A DNA stretch of 64,000 nucleotides, from positions 744,001-808,000 of the forward strand of contig NZ_CP113065.1 of assembly GCF_026625825.1 (NCBI RefSeq), read 5' to 3'. The notes under the pieces are model-generated. The model had not been told where the DNA came from and ran no database searches. It was given only the letters and a program-made list of their open reading frames with translations. Of this stretch, positions 48,432 through 58,156 are shown in pieces. The translations under genes were made by a program, and so were the position numbers. Every line of letters begins with the position of its first letter. The stretch's first letter is position 1. This stretch comes from Pseudoxanthomonas sp. SL93 (lineage in GTDB: Bacteria; Pseudomonadota; Gammaproteobacteria; Xanthomonadales; Xanthomonadaceae).

Positions 48432-49029
48432 AGCGCTTCCACGCCCGCCAACCCAGCAGAACCGCCAGGATGCCCGCATAGAGCAGCGGCTCGCGGATGT
48501 CGGATTTCACCACCCACCAGAAGTGCAGCACCGCGAGCACGCCGATCGCATAGACCGTCTTGTGCAGCTTGCCCCAGTTGCGCCCCAGCCGGCGGATCCA
48601 GCCCTGGGTCGACGTCACTGCCAACGGAACCAGCAGGAGCCAGGCGGTGAAACCGACGGTGATGTAGGGGCGCTTGGCGATCTCCTCGAAGATCTGCGTC
48701 CAGTAGCCGCGCAGGTCCAGCCCCAGGTAGACCGCCAGGTGCAGCGTGGCATAGAAGAACGCGTACAGCCCCAGCAGGCGGCGGAAGCGGATCAGCACGG
48801 GCTGGCCCGTCAGCTGGCGCAGGGGCGTGATGGCGAGGGCGATCATCAGCAGGCGAAGTGCCCACAGGCCCGTGCGGTGTTCGATTTCGGCCACCGGATC
48901 GGCGCCCAGTGCGTCGCTGCCGGTGGTCCAGACGTCGTGGAACTGCCAGGCCAGGATCGCCAGAGGCGTCAGGGCCAGGGCGTGGACAAGTGTCTTGGCG
49001 ACGATGAGGGAAGGGGAGCGCTTGGGCAT
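48400..49029 (-). CDS. msrQ: MsrQ haem-binding membrane subunit
   Basis: 209 aa with six hydrophobic helices. Ferric-reductase-like MsrQ signature: GLWALRLLMIALAITPLR, RRLLGLYAFFYATLHLAVYL and LHKTVYAIGVLAVLHFWW, with the haem-binding His residues. It passes electrons to MsrP for repair of oxidised methionine in periplasmic proteins. Its 3' end overlaps the FHA gene by 32 bp (convergent). The msrP gene lies upstream, 138 bp away, on the same strand. Confidence 0.94.
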   Translation of the reverse strand: MPKRSPSLIVAKTLVHALALTPLAILAWQFHDVWTTGSDALGADPVAEIEHRTGLWALRLLMIALAITPLRQLTGQPVLIRFRRLLGLYAFFYATLHLAVYLGLDLRGYWTQIFEEIAKRPYITVGFTAWLLLVPLAVTSTQGWIRRLGRNWGKLHKTVYAIGVLAVLHFWWVVKSDIREPLLYAGILAVLLGWRAWKRFSPPRKAAVR

Positions 49030-49167
49030 GGATGCTCAGTCTGATGCCGGAAAGGGACGGGCCGGGGCGTCCGCTGCGCAGGCCCATGCTTCTGCTGGCA
49101 AACGCAAGCAGGCCTGGCGACGAGAGCGCCGTCAACCGCGATACACGATGGTTGCCGAACGACAGCC

Positions 49168-50136
49168 TCAATACCACTTCTTCAGGTCCATCCCCGCATA
49201 CATCGAGGCCACCTGGTCCGCATAGCCGTTGAAGAGTTTCGTCGGGATCCGTTCGGCGAACAGCTTGCTGGCCGTGCCCGAGATGCGGCGTTCGGTCTTC
49301 TGGCTCCAGCGCGGATGGTCGACATTCGGATTGACGTTGGAGAAGAACCCGTATTCCGACGGCTGCAGGTCGTGCCACGCGGTTTCCGGCATGCGCTCGA
49401 CGAACTTGATCTCCACGATCGACTTGATGCTCTTGAAGCCGTACTTCCACGGCACGACCAGCCGCAGGGGCGCGCCGTTCTGCTGCGGCAACGGCTTGCC
49501 GTACAGGCCGGTCGCGAGCAGCGCCAGCGGATTCATGGCCTCGTCGATGCGCAAGCCTTCGCGGTAGGGCCAGTTGATGGAGCGGTACCGTACCCCTGGC
49601 ATCTGCACCGGGTCGGCCAGTGTGGTGAAGGCCACGTACTTGGCCTTGGAGGTGGGTTCGAACCGCTTCAGCACTTCGCCGAGCGGCACGCCCAGCCACG
49701 GGATCACCATCGACCACCCTTCCACGCAGCGCAGCCGGTAGATGCGTTCCTCCGGTTTCAGGCCTTTCACCAGGTCATCCAGCGACAGCTTGCCGGGCTT
49801 GGCGCAGTGACCGCCCACGGCCACCGTCCAGGGCGACGTGCGCAGGGTCTTGCGTGCGGTGGAGGGGTCGGCCTTGCCGGTGCCGAACTCGTAGAAGTTG
49901 TTGTAGCTGGTGACATCCTCGTAACGGGTCAGCGTCTCCGCGGTGCGAAAGCCGGAGCGGGCCTGCTCGGGCGTCACCGTGGCCTTGGGCGGCGGGGGAG
50001 GTTCGGCATCGGCGCAGCCGGACAAGGCCAGGGCGGGCGCCATCGCGAAGGCGCGCAGCAATGAGCGCCGCTCCCGGTAGATCGCTTCGTCGGTGATCTC
50101 GGAGGCGGGGATTCGCAGGGCATCGCGCAGGGACAT
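49168..50136 (-). CDS. msrP: MsrP periplasmic methionine sulfoxide reductase
   Basis: 322 aa. A twin-arginine signal ([22 protein letters not shown]) exports the folded molybdoenzyme. Cys137 in [10 protein letters not shown] ligates the molybdenum. The oxidoreductase domain continues with [21 protein letters not shown] and [20 protein letters not shown]. It repairs methionine sulfoxide in the periplasm with electrons from MsrQ. The ATG of [10 protein letters not shown] is used; upstream in-frame sequence is not coding-like. Confidence 0.95.
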   Translation of the reverse strand: MSLRDALRIPASEITDEAIYRERRSLLRAFAMAPALALSGCADAEPPPPPKATVTPEQARSGFRTAETLTRYEDVTSYNNFYEFGTGKADPSTARKTLRTSPWTVAVGGHCAKPGKLSLDDLVKGLKPEERIYRLRCVEGWSMVIPWLGVPLGEVLKRFEPTSKAKYVAFTTLADPVQMPGVRYRSINWPYREGLRIDEAMNPLALLATGLYGKPLPQQNGAPLRLVVPWKYGFKSIKSIVEIKFVERMPETAWHDLQPSEYGFFSNVNPNVDHPRWSQKTERRISGTASKLFAERIPTKLFNGYADQVASMYAGMDLKKWY

Positions 50137-50344
50137 GACGGGCTCCGGAAGGGGGGGGTGCGGGTTGGAGAGGCAAAGGGAGCAAATAATTCCCGGCCAT
50201 GCCGGAGACTGATGCCACAGAGTAATACGCGAGCCGCCCAGGGCAGGATGCAGCGCGTGCGTATTCCATGCCCGGGCGTCCGCTTGGTTGCCCCTGCAAC
50301 TGATGCACTGCGGCATACTAGGGGTTCATTCTTTCAGGTGCCCC
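50137..50344. other. Divergent promoter region msrP / serC
   Basis: 208 bp between two divergent genes. A run of seven G on the plus strand (50151-50157) is seen. No other site could be named. Confidence 0.4.
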
Positions 50345-51430
50345 ATGACGCGCGCGTTCAATTTCAGTGCCGGCCCCGCCACCCTTCCGGAACCGGTGCT
50401 GCGGCAGGCCCAGGCCGAGATGCTCGACTGGAATGGCATTGGCGCGTCCATCGTGGAAATCAGCCACCGCAGCGCGGATTTCATTGCCGTCGCGGCCGAG
50501 GCCGAAGCCGACCTGCGCCGGCTGGTCGGCATTCCGGACGACTATGCGGTGCTGTTCCTGTCCGGCGGCGCGACCACCCACCAGGCCCTGCTGGCGCTCA
50601 ACTTCGCGGCGCCTGGGCAGGTCGTGGACTACGTGGTTACCGGCCACTGGGGCAAGACCGCCATCAAGCAGGCCCGGCCGTACTGCACCGTCAACATCGC
50701 CGCCGATGGCGAGACGGGCGGCTTCCACGACATCCCGGCGCGGGACACCTGGCAGCTCACGCCCGGCGCCGCCTACGTGCACATCACCGCCAACGAGACC
50801 ATCCACGGGGTGGAGTTCCGTGATACGCCCGACGTGGGCGAGGTGCCGCTGTTCGCCGACTTCAGTTCCAGCATCGCATCCGAGCCCATCGATGTGTCCA
50901 GGTACGGCGTGATCTACGCCGGCGCGCAGAAGAACCTGGGGCCGGTCGGCGTGGCGGTAGTGATCATCCGCAAGGACCTATTCGGGCGCAGCGGCCAGCC
51001 GCGCGCCGACATCTTCGACTACCGCTCGCACGCCGAGCGCGATTCCATGCTCAACACCCCGCCTACCTGGAACTGGTACCTGGCCGGCCTGGTGTTCAAG
51101 TGGATGCTGGCCGAAGGTGGCGTGGCCGAGTTCGCGCGCCGCAACGCGGTGAAGTCGTCGCTCGTCTACGACGCCATCGATGCCTCGGGCGGCTTCTATC
51201 GCAACGACGTGGTGCCTGCGGTGCGGTCGCGCATGAACATCCCGTTCTTCCTGCCCGACGAGACCCTGACGGCGCGCTTCGTGGCCGAATCCAAGGCCGC
51301 CGGCCTGCTGGCGCTGAAGGGCCACAAGGCGGTCGGTGGCATCCGCGCCTCGCTCTACAACGCGCTGCCGGTGGAAGGCGCGCAGGCGCTGGTGCAGTTC
51401 ATGCACGACTTCCAGCAACGCAACGGATAA
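50345..51430 (+). CDS. serC: Phosphoserine aminotransferase SerC
   Basis: 361 aa, full length. PLP enzyme of serine and pyridoxine synthesis. It starts [19 protein letters not shown], the standard N-terminus. The PLP lysine is Lys196 in [11 protein letters not shown]. Substrate-phosphate contacts include [10 protein letters not shown] and SHRSADF. It converts 3-phosphohydroxypyruvate plus glutamate to phosphoserine. Followed by pheA and aroA, as in related genomes, giving an amino-acid set. Confidence 0.97.
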   Translation: MTRAFNFSAGPATLPEPVLRQAQAEMLDWNGIGASIVEISHRSADFIAVAAEAEADLRRLVGIPDDYAVLFLSGGATTHQALLALNFAAPGQVVDYVVTGHWGKTAIKQARPYCTVNIAADGETGGFHDIPARDTWQLTPGAAYVHITANETIHGVEFRDTPDVGEVPLFADFSSSIASEPIDVSRYGVIYAGAQKNLGPVGVAVVIIRKDLFGRSGQPRADIFDYRSHAERDSMLNTPPTWNWYLAGLVFKWMLAEGGVAEFARRNAVKSSLVYDAIDASGGFYRNDVVPAVRSRMNIPFFLPDETLTARFVAESKAAGLLALKGHKAVGGIRASLYNALPVEGAQALVQFMHDFQQRNG

Positions 51431-51441
51431 GTAGCGCTGTT

Positions 51442-51465
51442 GTAGGAGCGACGTAAGTCGCGACC
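51442..51465 (+). repeat. REP-like palindrome, copy 3 (forward)
   Basis: GTAGGAGCGACG...GTCGCGACC between serC and pheA, with GCGAC-GTAA-GTCGC as stem-loop. Confidence 0.8.
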
Positions 51466-51477
51466 GCCAACCCTTCC

Positions 51478-51501
51478 GGTCGCGACTCACGTCGCTCCTA
51501 C
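51478..51501 (-). repeat. REP-like palindrome, copy 4 (reverse)
   Basis: Reverse-oriented partner, 12 bp after copy 3; the two together can fold into one long hairpin just before pheA. Confidence 0.8.
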
Positions 51502-51528
51502 AGAAAGCATCTTCAGGGAATACGAAAT

Positions 51529-52686
51529 ATGGCCTCCAAACCTGCCCCGCCCAAGAAAACCGCCAAGCCCACGAAGGGCAAGAAGGCGGAGACGGCCCCC
51601 ACGCCCGCTCCAGTCCTCTCCGATGTCCGCGCCAAGATCGACGGCATCGACCGGCAGATCCAGGCGCTGATCGCCGAACGCGCGCAGTTCGCGCACCAGG
51701 TGGGCAAGGCCAAGGGCAAGCTCGCAGCCGCCGTCGACTATTACCGCCCCGAGCGCGAAGCGCAGGTGCTGCGCATGGTGGTGGACCGCAACGAAGGCCC
51801 GCTCAGCGACGAAGTGCTGGTGCATGTGTTCCGCGAGATCATGTCCGCCTGCCTTGCCCAGCAGGAGCCGCTCAAGATCGGCTTCCTGGGTCCGGAAGGC
51901 ACCTTCAGCCAGCAGGCGGTACTGAAGCATTTCGGCCGTTCGGCGCACGGCCTGCCGTTGGCCAGCATCGAGGAAGTGTTCCAGGAAGTGGAGAGCGGCA
52001 ACGCCGATTTCGGCGTGGTGCCGGTCGAGAATTCGGGGCAGGGCACCATCCAGATCACGCTGGACATGTTCCTGACCTCGAACCTCAAGATCTGCGGCGA
52101 AGTCGAACTCCGCGTGCACCAGTACCTGCTTTCGCGCAGTGGCCGCATCGAGGACATCGAACGCATCTACTCGCATCCGCAGTCGTTCGCGCAGACGTCT
52201 TCGTGGCTGCGTGCCAACCTGCCCAAGGTGGAGAAGATTCCCGTGTCCAGCAACGCGGAGGGCGCGCGTCGGGCGCGGGGTTCCGACGATGCGGCCAGCA
52301 TCGGCGGCGAAAGCGCGGGCCATGTGTACGGCCTCAAGAAGGTGGTGATGAGCCCCATCCAGGACGATGCGGACAACACCACGCGCTTCCTGGTCATCGG
52401 CCGCAGCATCTTCCCGCCGTCGGGCCACGACCGTACCTCGGTGCTGGTCTTCATCCATGACAAGCCCGGCGCGCTGTTCGACGTGCTCAGCCCGTTCGCC
52501 CGCCATGGCATCAGCATGAACCGCATCGAATCGAGGCCGTCGCACCACGCCAAGTGGGAATACGGCTTCTTCATCGACCTGGCCGGCCACGTCGAGGATG
52601 AGGCCATGAAGCAGGCGCTGGCCGAACTGAAAAAGCATTCGGCGCAGATCAAGGTGCTGGGTTCTTATCCGGTCGCGGTGCCTTGA
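51529..52686 (+). CDS. pheA: Chorismate mutase / prephenate dehydratase (P-protein)
   Basis: 385 aa, fused bifunctional enzyme of phenylalanine synthesis. A Lys/Pro-rich leader (~30 residues) precedes the AroQ chorismate mutase (31-~115, VRAKIDGIDRQIQALIAERAQFAHQVGKAK). The prephenate dehydratase domain has VPVENSGQGTI and the catalytic NTTRF (Thr-Arg-Phe). The ACT domain (~300-380) has PGALFDVL and ESRPS, so feedback control by phenylalanine is likely. It starts 27 bp after a REP pair. Confidence 0.96.
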   Translation: MASKPAPPKKTAKPTKGKKAETAPTPAPVLSDVRAKIDGIDRQIQALIAERAQFAHQVGKAKGKLAAAVDYYRPEREAQVLRMVVDRNEGPLSDEVLVHVFREIMSACLAQQEPLKIGFLGPEGTFSQQAVLKHFGRSAHGLPLASIEEVFQEVESGNADFGVVPVENSGQGTIQITLDMFLTSNLKICGEVELRVHQYLLSRSGRIEDIERIYSHPQSFAQTSSWLRANLPKVEKIPVSSNAEGARRARGSDDAASIGGESAGHVYGLKKVVMSPIQDDADNTTRFLVIGRSIFPPSGHDRTSVLVFIHDKPGALFDVLSPFARHGISMNRIESRPSHHAKWEYGFFIDLAGHVEDEAMKQALAELKKHSAQIKVLGSYPVAVP

Positions 52687-52691
52687 GGGCC

Positions 52692-52780
52692 GTGATTCGT
52701 GATGGCGGATTCGCGATCTGCCGTCGCAGTGATCATGCCCCGTCCGAACGCCGCCCATTGATCCGCTCCTCACGAATCAC
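52692..52780. repeat. Inverted repeat between pheA and aroA
   Basis: GTGATTCGTGA (52692-52702) and TCACGAATCAC (52770-52780) are 11-bp perfect arms with a 67-bp spacer. Extra CACGAATCAC/CTAATCACTCATCAC-like units nearby resemble a known dispersed attcgtgatt repeat in this family. Confidence 0.5.
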
Positions 52781-52801
52781 TAATCACTCATCACAGCTCC
52801 C

Positions 52802-54106
52802 ATGACGCAAGACTGGATCGCCTCCGCCGGCCAACCCCTGCAGGGCACCCTGGATATCCCCGGCGACAAGTCGGTGTCGCATCGCGCGGTGATGTTCGCC
52901 GCGCTGGCTGACGGCACCTCGACGATCGACGGTTTCCTGGAAGGCGAGGACACCCGCGCCACCGCCGCGATCTTCTCGCGCCTGGGCGTGCAGGTGGAAA
53001 CCCCGTCGCCGTCGCGGCGCATCGTGCATGGCGTGGGCGTGGACGGCCTGAAGGCCGCGGACGGTGCGCTGGATTGCGGTAACGCCGGCACCGGCATGCG
53101 CCTGCTGGCCGGCCTGCTGGCGGCGCAGCCGTTCGACAGCGTGCTGGTCGGCGATGAGTCCCTGTCGAAGCGTCCCATGCGCCGCGTCACCGGCCCACTC
53201 GCCACGATGGGCGCGCGCATCGACACCGAAGACGGCGGCCTGCCGCCGCTGCGCATCCAAGGCGGCCATTCGCTGCGAGGCATCGACTACACGCTGGAAG
53301 TCGCCAGCGCGCAGGTGAAGTCCGCCGTGCTGCTGGCCGGCCTGTATGCCGAAGGCGAGACCGTGGTGCGCGAGCCGCATCCCACCCGCGACTACACCGA
53401 GCGCATGCTGAAGGCGTTCGGCGTGGACATCAACTTCTCGCCCGGCTTCGCGCGCCTTCGCGGCGGGCAGCGCCTGAAGGCCACCGACATCGCCGTGCCG
53501 GCGGACTTCTCGTCGGCGGCGTTCTTCCTGGTCGCGGCCAGCATCATTCCCGGTTCTGCACTGCGCCTGCGCGCGGTCGGCCTGAATCCCCGGCGCACCG
53601 GCCTGCTGCAGGCGCTGCGCCTGATGGGCGCGGACATCACCGAGGAAAACGCCAGCGAGCACGGCGGCGAGCCGGTCGTGGATCTGGTGGTGCGCCATGC
53701 GCCGCTGCGCGGCATCGAGGTGCCCGAGGCGCTGGTGCCGGACATGATCGACGAGTTCCCGGCGCTGTTCATCGCGGCGGCCTGCGCCGAAGGCCCCACC
53801 GTCGTGCGCGGCGCGGCCGAACTGCGCGTGAAGGAGTCCGACCGCCTGGCGAGCATGGCAAACGGCTTGCGGGCGATGGGTCTGCGGGTGGACGAGACGC
53901 CGGATGGCGCGACGATCTTCCCGGGCGAACTGCTGGGTGGAGTCGTGGACAGCCATGGCGACCACCGCATCGCGATGGCGTTCTCCATCGCGGGGCAGGT
54001 GGCGAAGGGCGAAGTGCGTATCGGCGACATCGCCAACGTGGCCACGTCATTTCCGAATTACGACGGGCTGGCAACGGGCGCGGGGTTTGCGCTGCGGAAG
54101 GCCTGA
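52802..54106 (+). CDS. aroA: EPSP synthase AroA (class II-like)
   Basis: 434 aa, complete. Joins shikimate 3-phosphate and PEP in the shikimate pathway. GDKS (21-24), GNAGTG (93-98), SKRPMRR (122-128), SAQVK (169-173), RDYTE (196-200), MIDEFP, ELRVKESDR and DHRIAM are seen. These resemble the CP4-type (class II) enzymes rather than the E. coli type, but Gly replaces the Ala of GNAATG, and RDYTE has Tyr for the usual His. Glyphosate response is not predictable from this alone. Confidence 0.96.
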   Translation: MTQDWIASAGQPLQGTLDIPGDKSVSHRAVMFAALADGTSTIDGFLEGEDTRATAAIFSRLGVQVETPSPSRRIVHGVGVDGLKAADGALDCGNAGTGMRLLAGLLAAQPFDSVLVGDESLSKRPMRRVTGPLATMGARIDTEDGGLPPLRIQGGHSLRGIDYTLEVASAQVKSAVLLAGLYAEGETVVREPHPTRDYTERMLKAFGVDINFSPGFARLRGGQRLKATDIAVPADFSSAAFFLVAASIIPGSALRLRAVGLNPRRTGLLQALRLMGADITEENASEHGGEPVVDLVVRHAPLRGIEVPEALVPDMIDEFPALFIAAACAEGPTVVRGAAELRVKESDRLASMANGLRAMGLRVDETPDGATIFPGELLGGVVDSHGDHRIAMAFSIAGQVAKGEVRIGDIANVATSFPNYDGLATGAGFALRKA

Positions 54107-54120
54107 GGCTGTTGCTTTCT

Positions 54121-54144
54121 GCAGGAGCGACGTGAGTCGCGACC
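54121..54144 (+). repeat. REP-like palindrome, copy 5 (forward, GCAG head)
   Basis: GCAGGAGCGACG...GTCGCGACC, as other copies but with GCAG instead of GTAG. 15 bp after aroA. Confidence 0.75.
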
Positions 54145-54237
54145 GTACGCCCAAGATTGCCTGCGTGTTCGCTTGAGCTACCGTGCGACGGTCAACGATG
54201 CGCTCGTGCGTCAGGCTCCCGGTGCACAAAGACATTC

Positions 54238-54261
54238 GGTCGCGACTTACGTCGCTCCTAC
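54238..54261 (-). repeat. REP-like palindrome, copy 6 (reverse)
   Basis: Reverse partner of copy 5, separated by 93 bp, next to the terminator of the TonB-like gene. Confidence 0.8.
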
Positions 54262-54269
54262 AAGGGGGC

Positions 54270-54300
54270 AAAAAAAACGGGGAAGCCATGGCTTCCCCGT
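54270..54300 (-). terminator. Rho-independent terminator of the TonB-like gene
   Basis: A perfect 11-bp palindrome (ACGGGGAAGCC-AT-GGCTTCCCCGT) with eight T following on the minus strand. It lies 31 bp after the stop. Confidence 0.9.
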
Positions 54301-54330
54301 TCCGTTACAGGGTGAAGGCGTGCGTTCGCC

Positions 54331-54909
54331 TTACTGGGTAGCCACCAGGTCCGATGGCTTGAAGTCCACCGGCACGCGCACGCTGCTGGCAACAGCCTTG
54401 CCATTGCGCAGCGCCGGCTCGAAGCGCCACTGGCGAACGGCGTTCAGCGCGGCACGGTCGAGCTCACGCTCACCGCTGCGTTCGGCGATCTTGACGTCCA
54501 CCGGATTGCCGTTGGCATCCAGCTCGGCCATCACCACGACGGTGCCACCCACGCCGGCGCGCAGCATCGAAGCGGGATATTTCGGCTCGACGTTGCCGGC
54601 CATGGCACGCGGCTGGCGATTGGTCGCGGCCACGCGGTCGACCGCTTTCTTCGGCTTGCTGGCCACGGCGGCCTGCGCCGGCCGCTCACGCGACGTGTCG
54701 GCGGCCGGTATCGTAGGCGCGGGGGTGGGCGCACTCGTTGCCGCCTGCTGCGAAACCTGGCGGTGCTGTGCCATCCACACCAGGGCGGCGGTCGTCAGTG
54801 CGAACGCCAACAGCACCAGCAGGACCGGGGACACACCGCGCCGTGTTGGCGCCGCGTTGTCTTCCAGAGTTTCCGGAGCGCGATATTCGTTGTTTGCGGA
54901 CTGCGTCAT
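54331..54909 (-). CDS. TonB-family energy-transducer-like protein (first)
   Basis: 192 aa. A cytoplasmic start with one membrane helix (~27-45, PVLLVLLAFALTTAALVW), a Thr/Pro/Ala periplasmic linker and a C-terminal TonB domain (~105-185: EPKYPASMLRAGVGGTVVVMAELDANGNPVDV, AALNAVRQWRFEPAL). It could transfer inner-membrane energy to outer-membrane receptors, but no ExbB/ExbD genes are adjacent and the linker is short. Its role may be non-canonical. Confidence 0.85.
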   Translation of the reverse strand: MTQSANNEYRAPETLEDNAAPTRRGVSPVLLVLLAFALTTAALVWMAQHRQVSQQAATSAPTPAPTIPAADTSRERPAQAAVASKPKKAVDRVAATNRQPRAMAGNVEPKYPASMLRAGVGGTVVVMAELDANGNPVDVKIAERSGERELDRAALNAVRQWRFEPALRNGKAVASSVRVPVDFKPSDLVATQ

Positions 54910-54960
54910 GGGACCTCCTGATCACGTTGTGGAACGTGGTCGAGTCTTGCATGCCGCTTT

Positions 54961-54985
54961 GTTGCGACTACGTGAGTCGCGAGTG
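54961..54985. repeat. Degenerate REP-like remnant
   Basis: TTGCGACTACGTGAGTCGCGAG keeps part of the REP core (GCGACTACGTGAGTCGC) but lacks the GTAG head; between the two TonB-like genes. Confidence 0.5.
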
Positions 54986-55042
54986 AAACCGACGCGCTGG
55001 ATTCAGCAATCCGAATGAAGGTTCAGCAACGCGAGCAGCGCG

Positions 55043-55693
55043 TCAACGCATCTTGAAATCCACCGGCACCGTCACGCTGCCGACGATCGCCTGACCATCG
55101 CGCTGGCCGGGACTGAAACGCCAGCGACGCACGGCGTCCACCGCCGCGCGATCGAGATCGCGCGAACCACTGCGTTGCTGCACGTCCACCGACAGCGGCA
55201 CGCCATCGGTGCCCACTTCCACGCGCACCATCACCGTGCCTTCCGCGCCTTCGCGGATCGCGGCGGGCGGATACTCGGGCGCCGGCGTCTGGCCGGGGAG
55301 GGGCACCGGTACCTCGGTCGGCGCCAGGCCCACGCCTGCGGGCAGCGGCGCATCGGCTGCGGTCGGTGCCACGGGTGCGGTGGGGGCTTCGGGTACCGGG
55401 GCCGGCATCGGTTTTTCTTCCACCAGCTTGGGCTGCTCGTCGGCGCGCCGGGCGGGCGGCTCGTCCATGCCGCTGGCGCCATCGCCGGTGGACAGCGGCT
55501 CGGGCAGCGCCTCGATCGGCAGTGCCTTGCCCGCGGCGGCCGGTTCCGGCTTGTAGAACCCGTCGTCGCGGCCGGCCCACCAGACGATCACGAACAGCAG
55601 CAGGCCGATGCCGAAGGCGATGGCGGCGTTGCGCAGGGCGGTGCGGGGCAGGCGGAAGGTGAAGTGCGGGTCGTGCGGTTGCTGGGCCGACAT
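55043..55693 (-). CDS. TonB-family energy-transducer-like protein (second)
   Basis: 216 aa. One membrane helix (~21-40, NAAIAFGIGLLLFVIVWWAG), a Pro/Ala/Glu-rich linker (~45-135) and a C-terminal TonB domain with PEYPPAAIREGAEGTVMVRVEVG and AAVDAVRRWRFSPGQRDG. A paralogue of the gene at 54331, on the same strand, 133 bp upstream. Divergent from serS. The ATG of MSAQQPHDPHF is used; the minus-strand frame continues upstream through serS but is antisense there. Confidence 0.85.
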   Translation of the reverse strand: MSAQQPHDPHFTFRLPRTALRNAAIAFGIGLLLFVIVWWAGRDDGFYKPEPAAAGKALPIEALPEPLSTGDGASGMDEPPARRADEQPKLVEEKPMPAPVPEAPTAPVAPTAADAPLPAGVGLAPTEVPVPLPGQTPAPEYPPAAIREGAEGTVMVRVEVGTDGVPLSVDVQQRSGSRDLDRAAVDAVRRWRFSPGQRDGQAIVGSVTVPVDFKMR

Positions 55694-55708
55694 GGGAGTC
55701 ACCGGTGA

Positions 55709-57085
<1,377 letters not shown>

Positions 57086-57126
57086 CGCGATATCCCTTCT
57101 CCCGCGCGCAGAAGGTGCAGCACATC

Positions 57127-57176
57127 CCTTCTCTCCGCTAGCGGGGAGAAGGTGCCCGGAGGGCGGATGAGGGGCC
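57127..57176 (+). repeat. Second dispersed repeat family, copy A
   Basis: A 12-bp stem with one G-T pair (57127-57152) followed by GTGCCCGGAGGGCGGATGAGG-type tail. Its inverted copy is at 57264-57312. Confidence 0.7.
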
Positions 57177-57263
57177 GCTGTTCGCTCGGGACTTTTCGTT
57201 CCGCTGTCTGCCTATGATCGAATCTTGTAGGCGAGTGAGCGCTTTCGGCGCCCTGTCTCCGTT

Positions 57264-57312
57264 CGCCCCTCACCCGCCTTCGGCACCCTCTCCCCGCACG
57301 CGGGGCGAGGGG
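57264..57312 (-). repeat. Second dispersed repeat family, copy B (inverted)
   Basis: Reverse complement reads a GC-rich hairpin then GGGTGCCGAAGGCGGGTGAGG, close to copy A. The pair fills the 231-bp gap between serS and the AlkD-like gene. Confidence 0.7.
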
Positions 57313-57316
57313 AGCA

Positions 57317-58093
57317 TCAAGTCTTCTTCGCGCGTCCCTTGGGGGCCTTCGCCACCTTGGCGCGCACCGTCGTGCGGCTCAGATCGCGTAGCGCGTCCTT
57401 GCCGATCCAGCGTCGCGTCGGGTCGTCGGACGCCGCCAACCGGGTGGCCAAAGTCGTCGCCTCCGCATGCAGCGCTGCATTGCGATGGCCGATGGCACGC
57501 AGTGCCCAGCTAACGCCCTTGCTGACGAAATTGCGCGCATCGCCCGCGGCCGTATCCACGTGGGCCAGCCCGGCGAGGAAGGGCGCATCGGGCGTGTGGC
57601 GGTCATGCACTGCCAGCCCGGCCAGCAGCGCGAACGCCGCGCGTTTCTCGAATTCGCCACGCTTGCGTGCCCACGCCTCGATCCGCTCCCATGCGTGCGC
57701 GCTGCGATCGAACAGGTGCAGGCACAGGGTGTCGCAGACCGCCCAGTTGTCGAACTGGCGGCACCAGCGGTCCATCTGCGTGGCGGTGAGTTGTGCCGGA
57801 TCGGCGATGAAGGCGACTAGCAGCCGCGCTTCGTAGACGCCGCTGTCCCACAGTGGTTGTGCCAATGGGTGTTGGCGGCCGAAGCGTTTGCCCAGCGCCT
57901 GGATGTCGCGCATGGGCACGCCGAGTGCGTGGGTGTCGGGGATGCCGTAACGCGCCAGCCCGGCGCGATGGTCCGGGCTGGCGGCGGCTTTCAGCAGGGC
58001 GAGCGCTTGTGCGACGTCGATGGCGTCACCCGTGGCTGCATCGCGGCGCGTACGGGTGGTTCTCGGACGACGCAGAGCGGTGCGGTCGGGCAT
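57317..58093 (-). CDS. AlkD-like DNA alkylation repair protein
   Basis: 258 aa. HEAT-like helical repeats of the DNA-alkylation-repair family: YGIPDTHALGVPMRDIQALGKRFG, WDSGVYEARLLVAFIADPAQLT, WCRQFDNWAVCDTLC (conserved Trp/Asp region) and VSKGVSWALRAIGHRN. Members grip and excise N3/N7-alkylated bases. The protein has a basic C-terminal tail (RAKVAKAPKGRAKKT). Catalytic activity cannot be proved from sequence. Confidence 0.88.
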   Translation of the reverse strand: MPDRTALRRPRTTRTRRDAATGDAIDVAQALALLKAAASPDHRAGLARYGIPDTHALGVPMRDIQALGKRFGRQHPLAQPLWDSGVYEARLLVAFIADPAQLTATQMDRWCRQFDNWAVCDTLCLHLFDRSAHAWERIEAWARKRGEFEKRAAFALLAGLAVHDRHTPDAPFLAGLAHVDTAAGDARNFVSKGVSWALRAIGHRNAALHAEATTLATRLAASDDPTRRWIGKDALRDLSRTTVRAKVAKAPKGRAKKT

Positions 58094-58156
58094 CGGGGGG
58101 TCGCCGTGACGGGTGCCGGCAGCATACCGGCTCCCGTCAGCGCGACCGCGTGCCGA

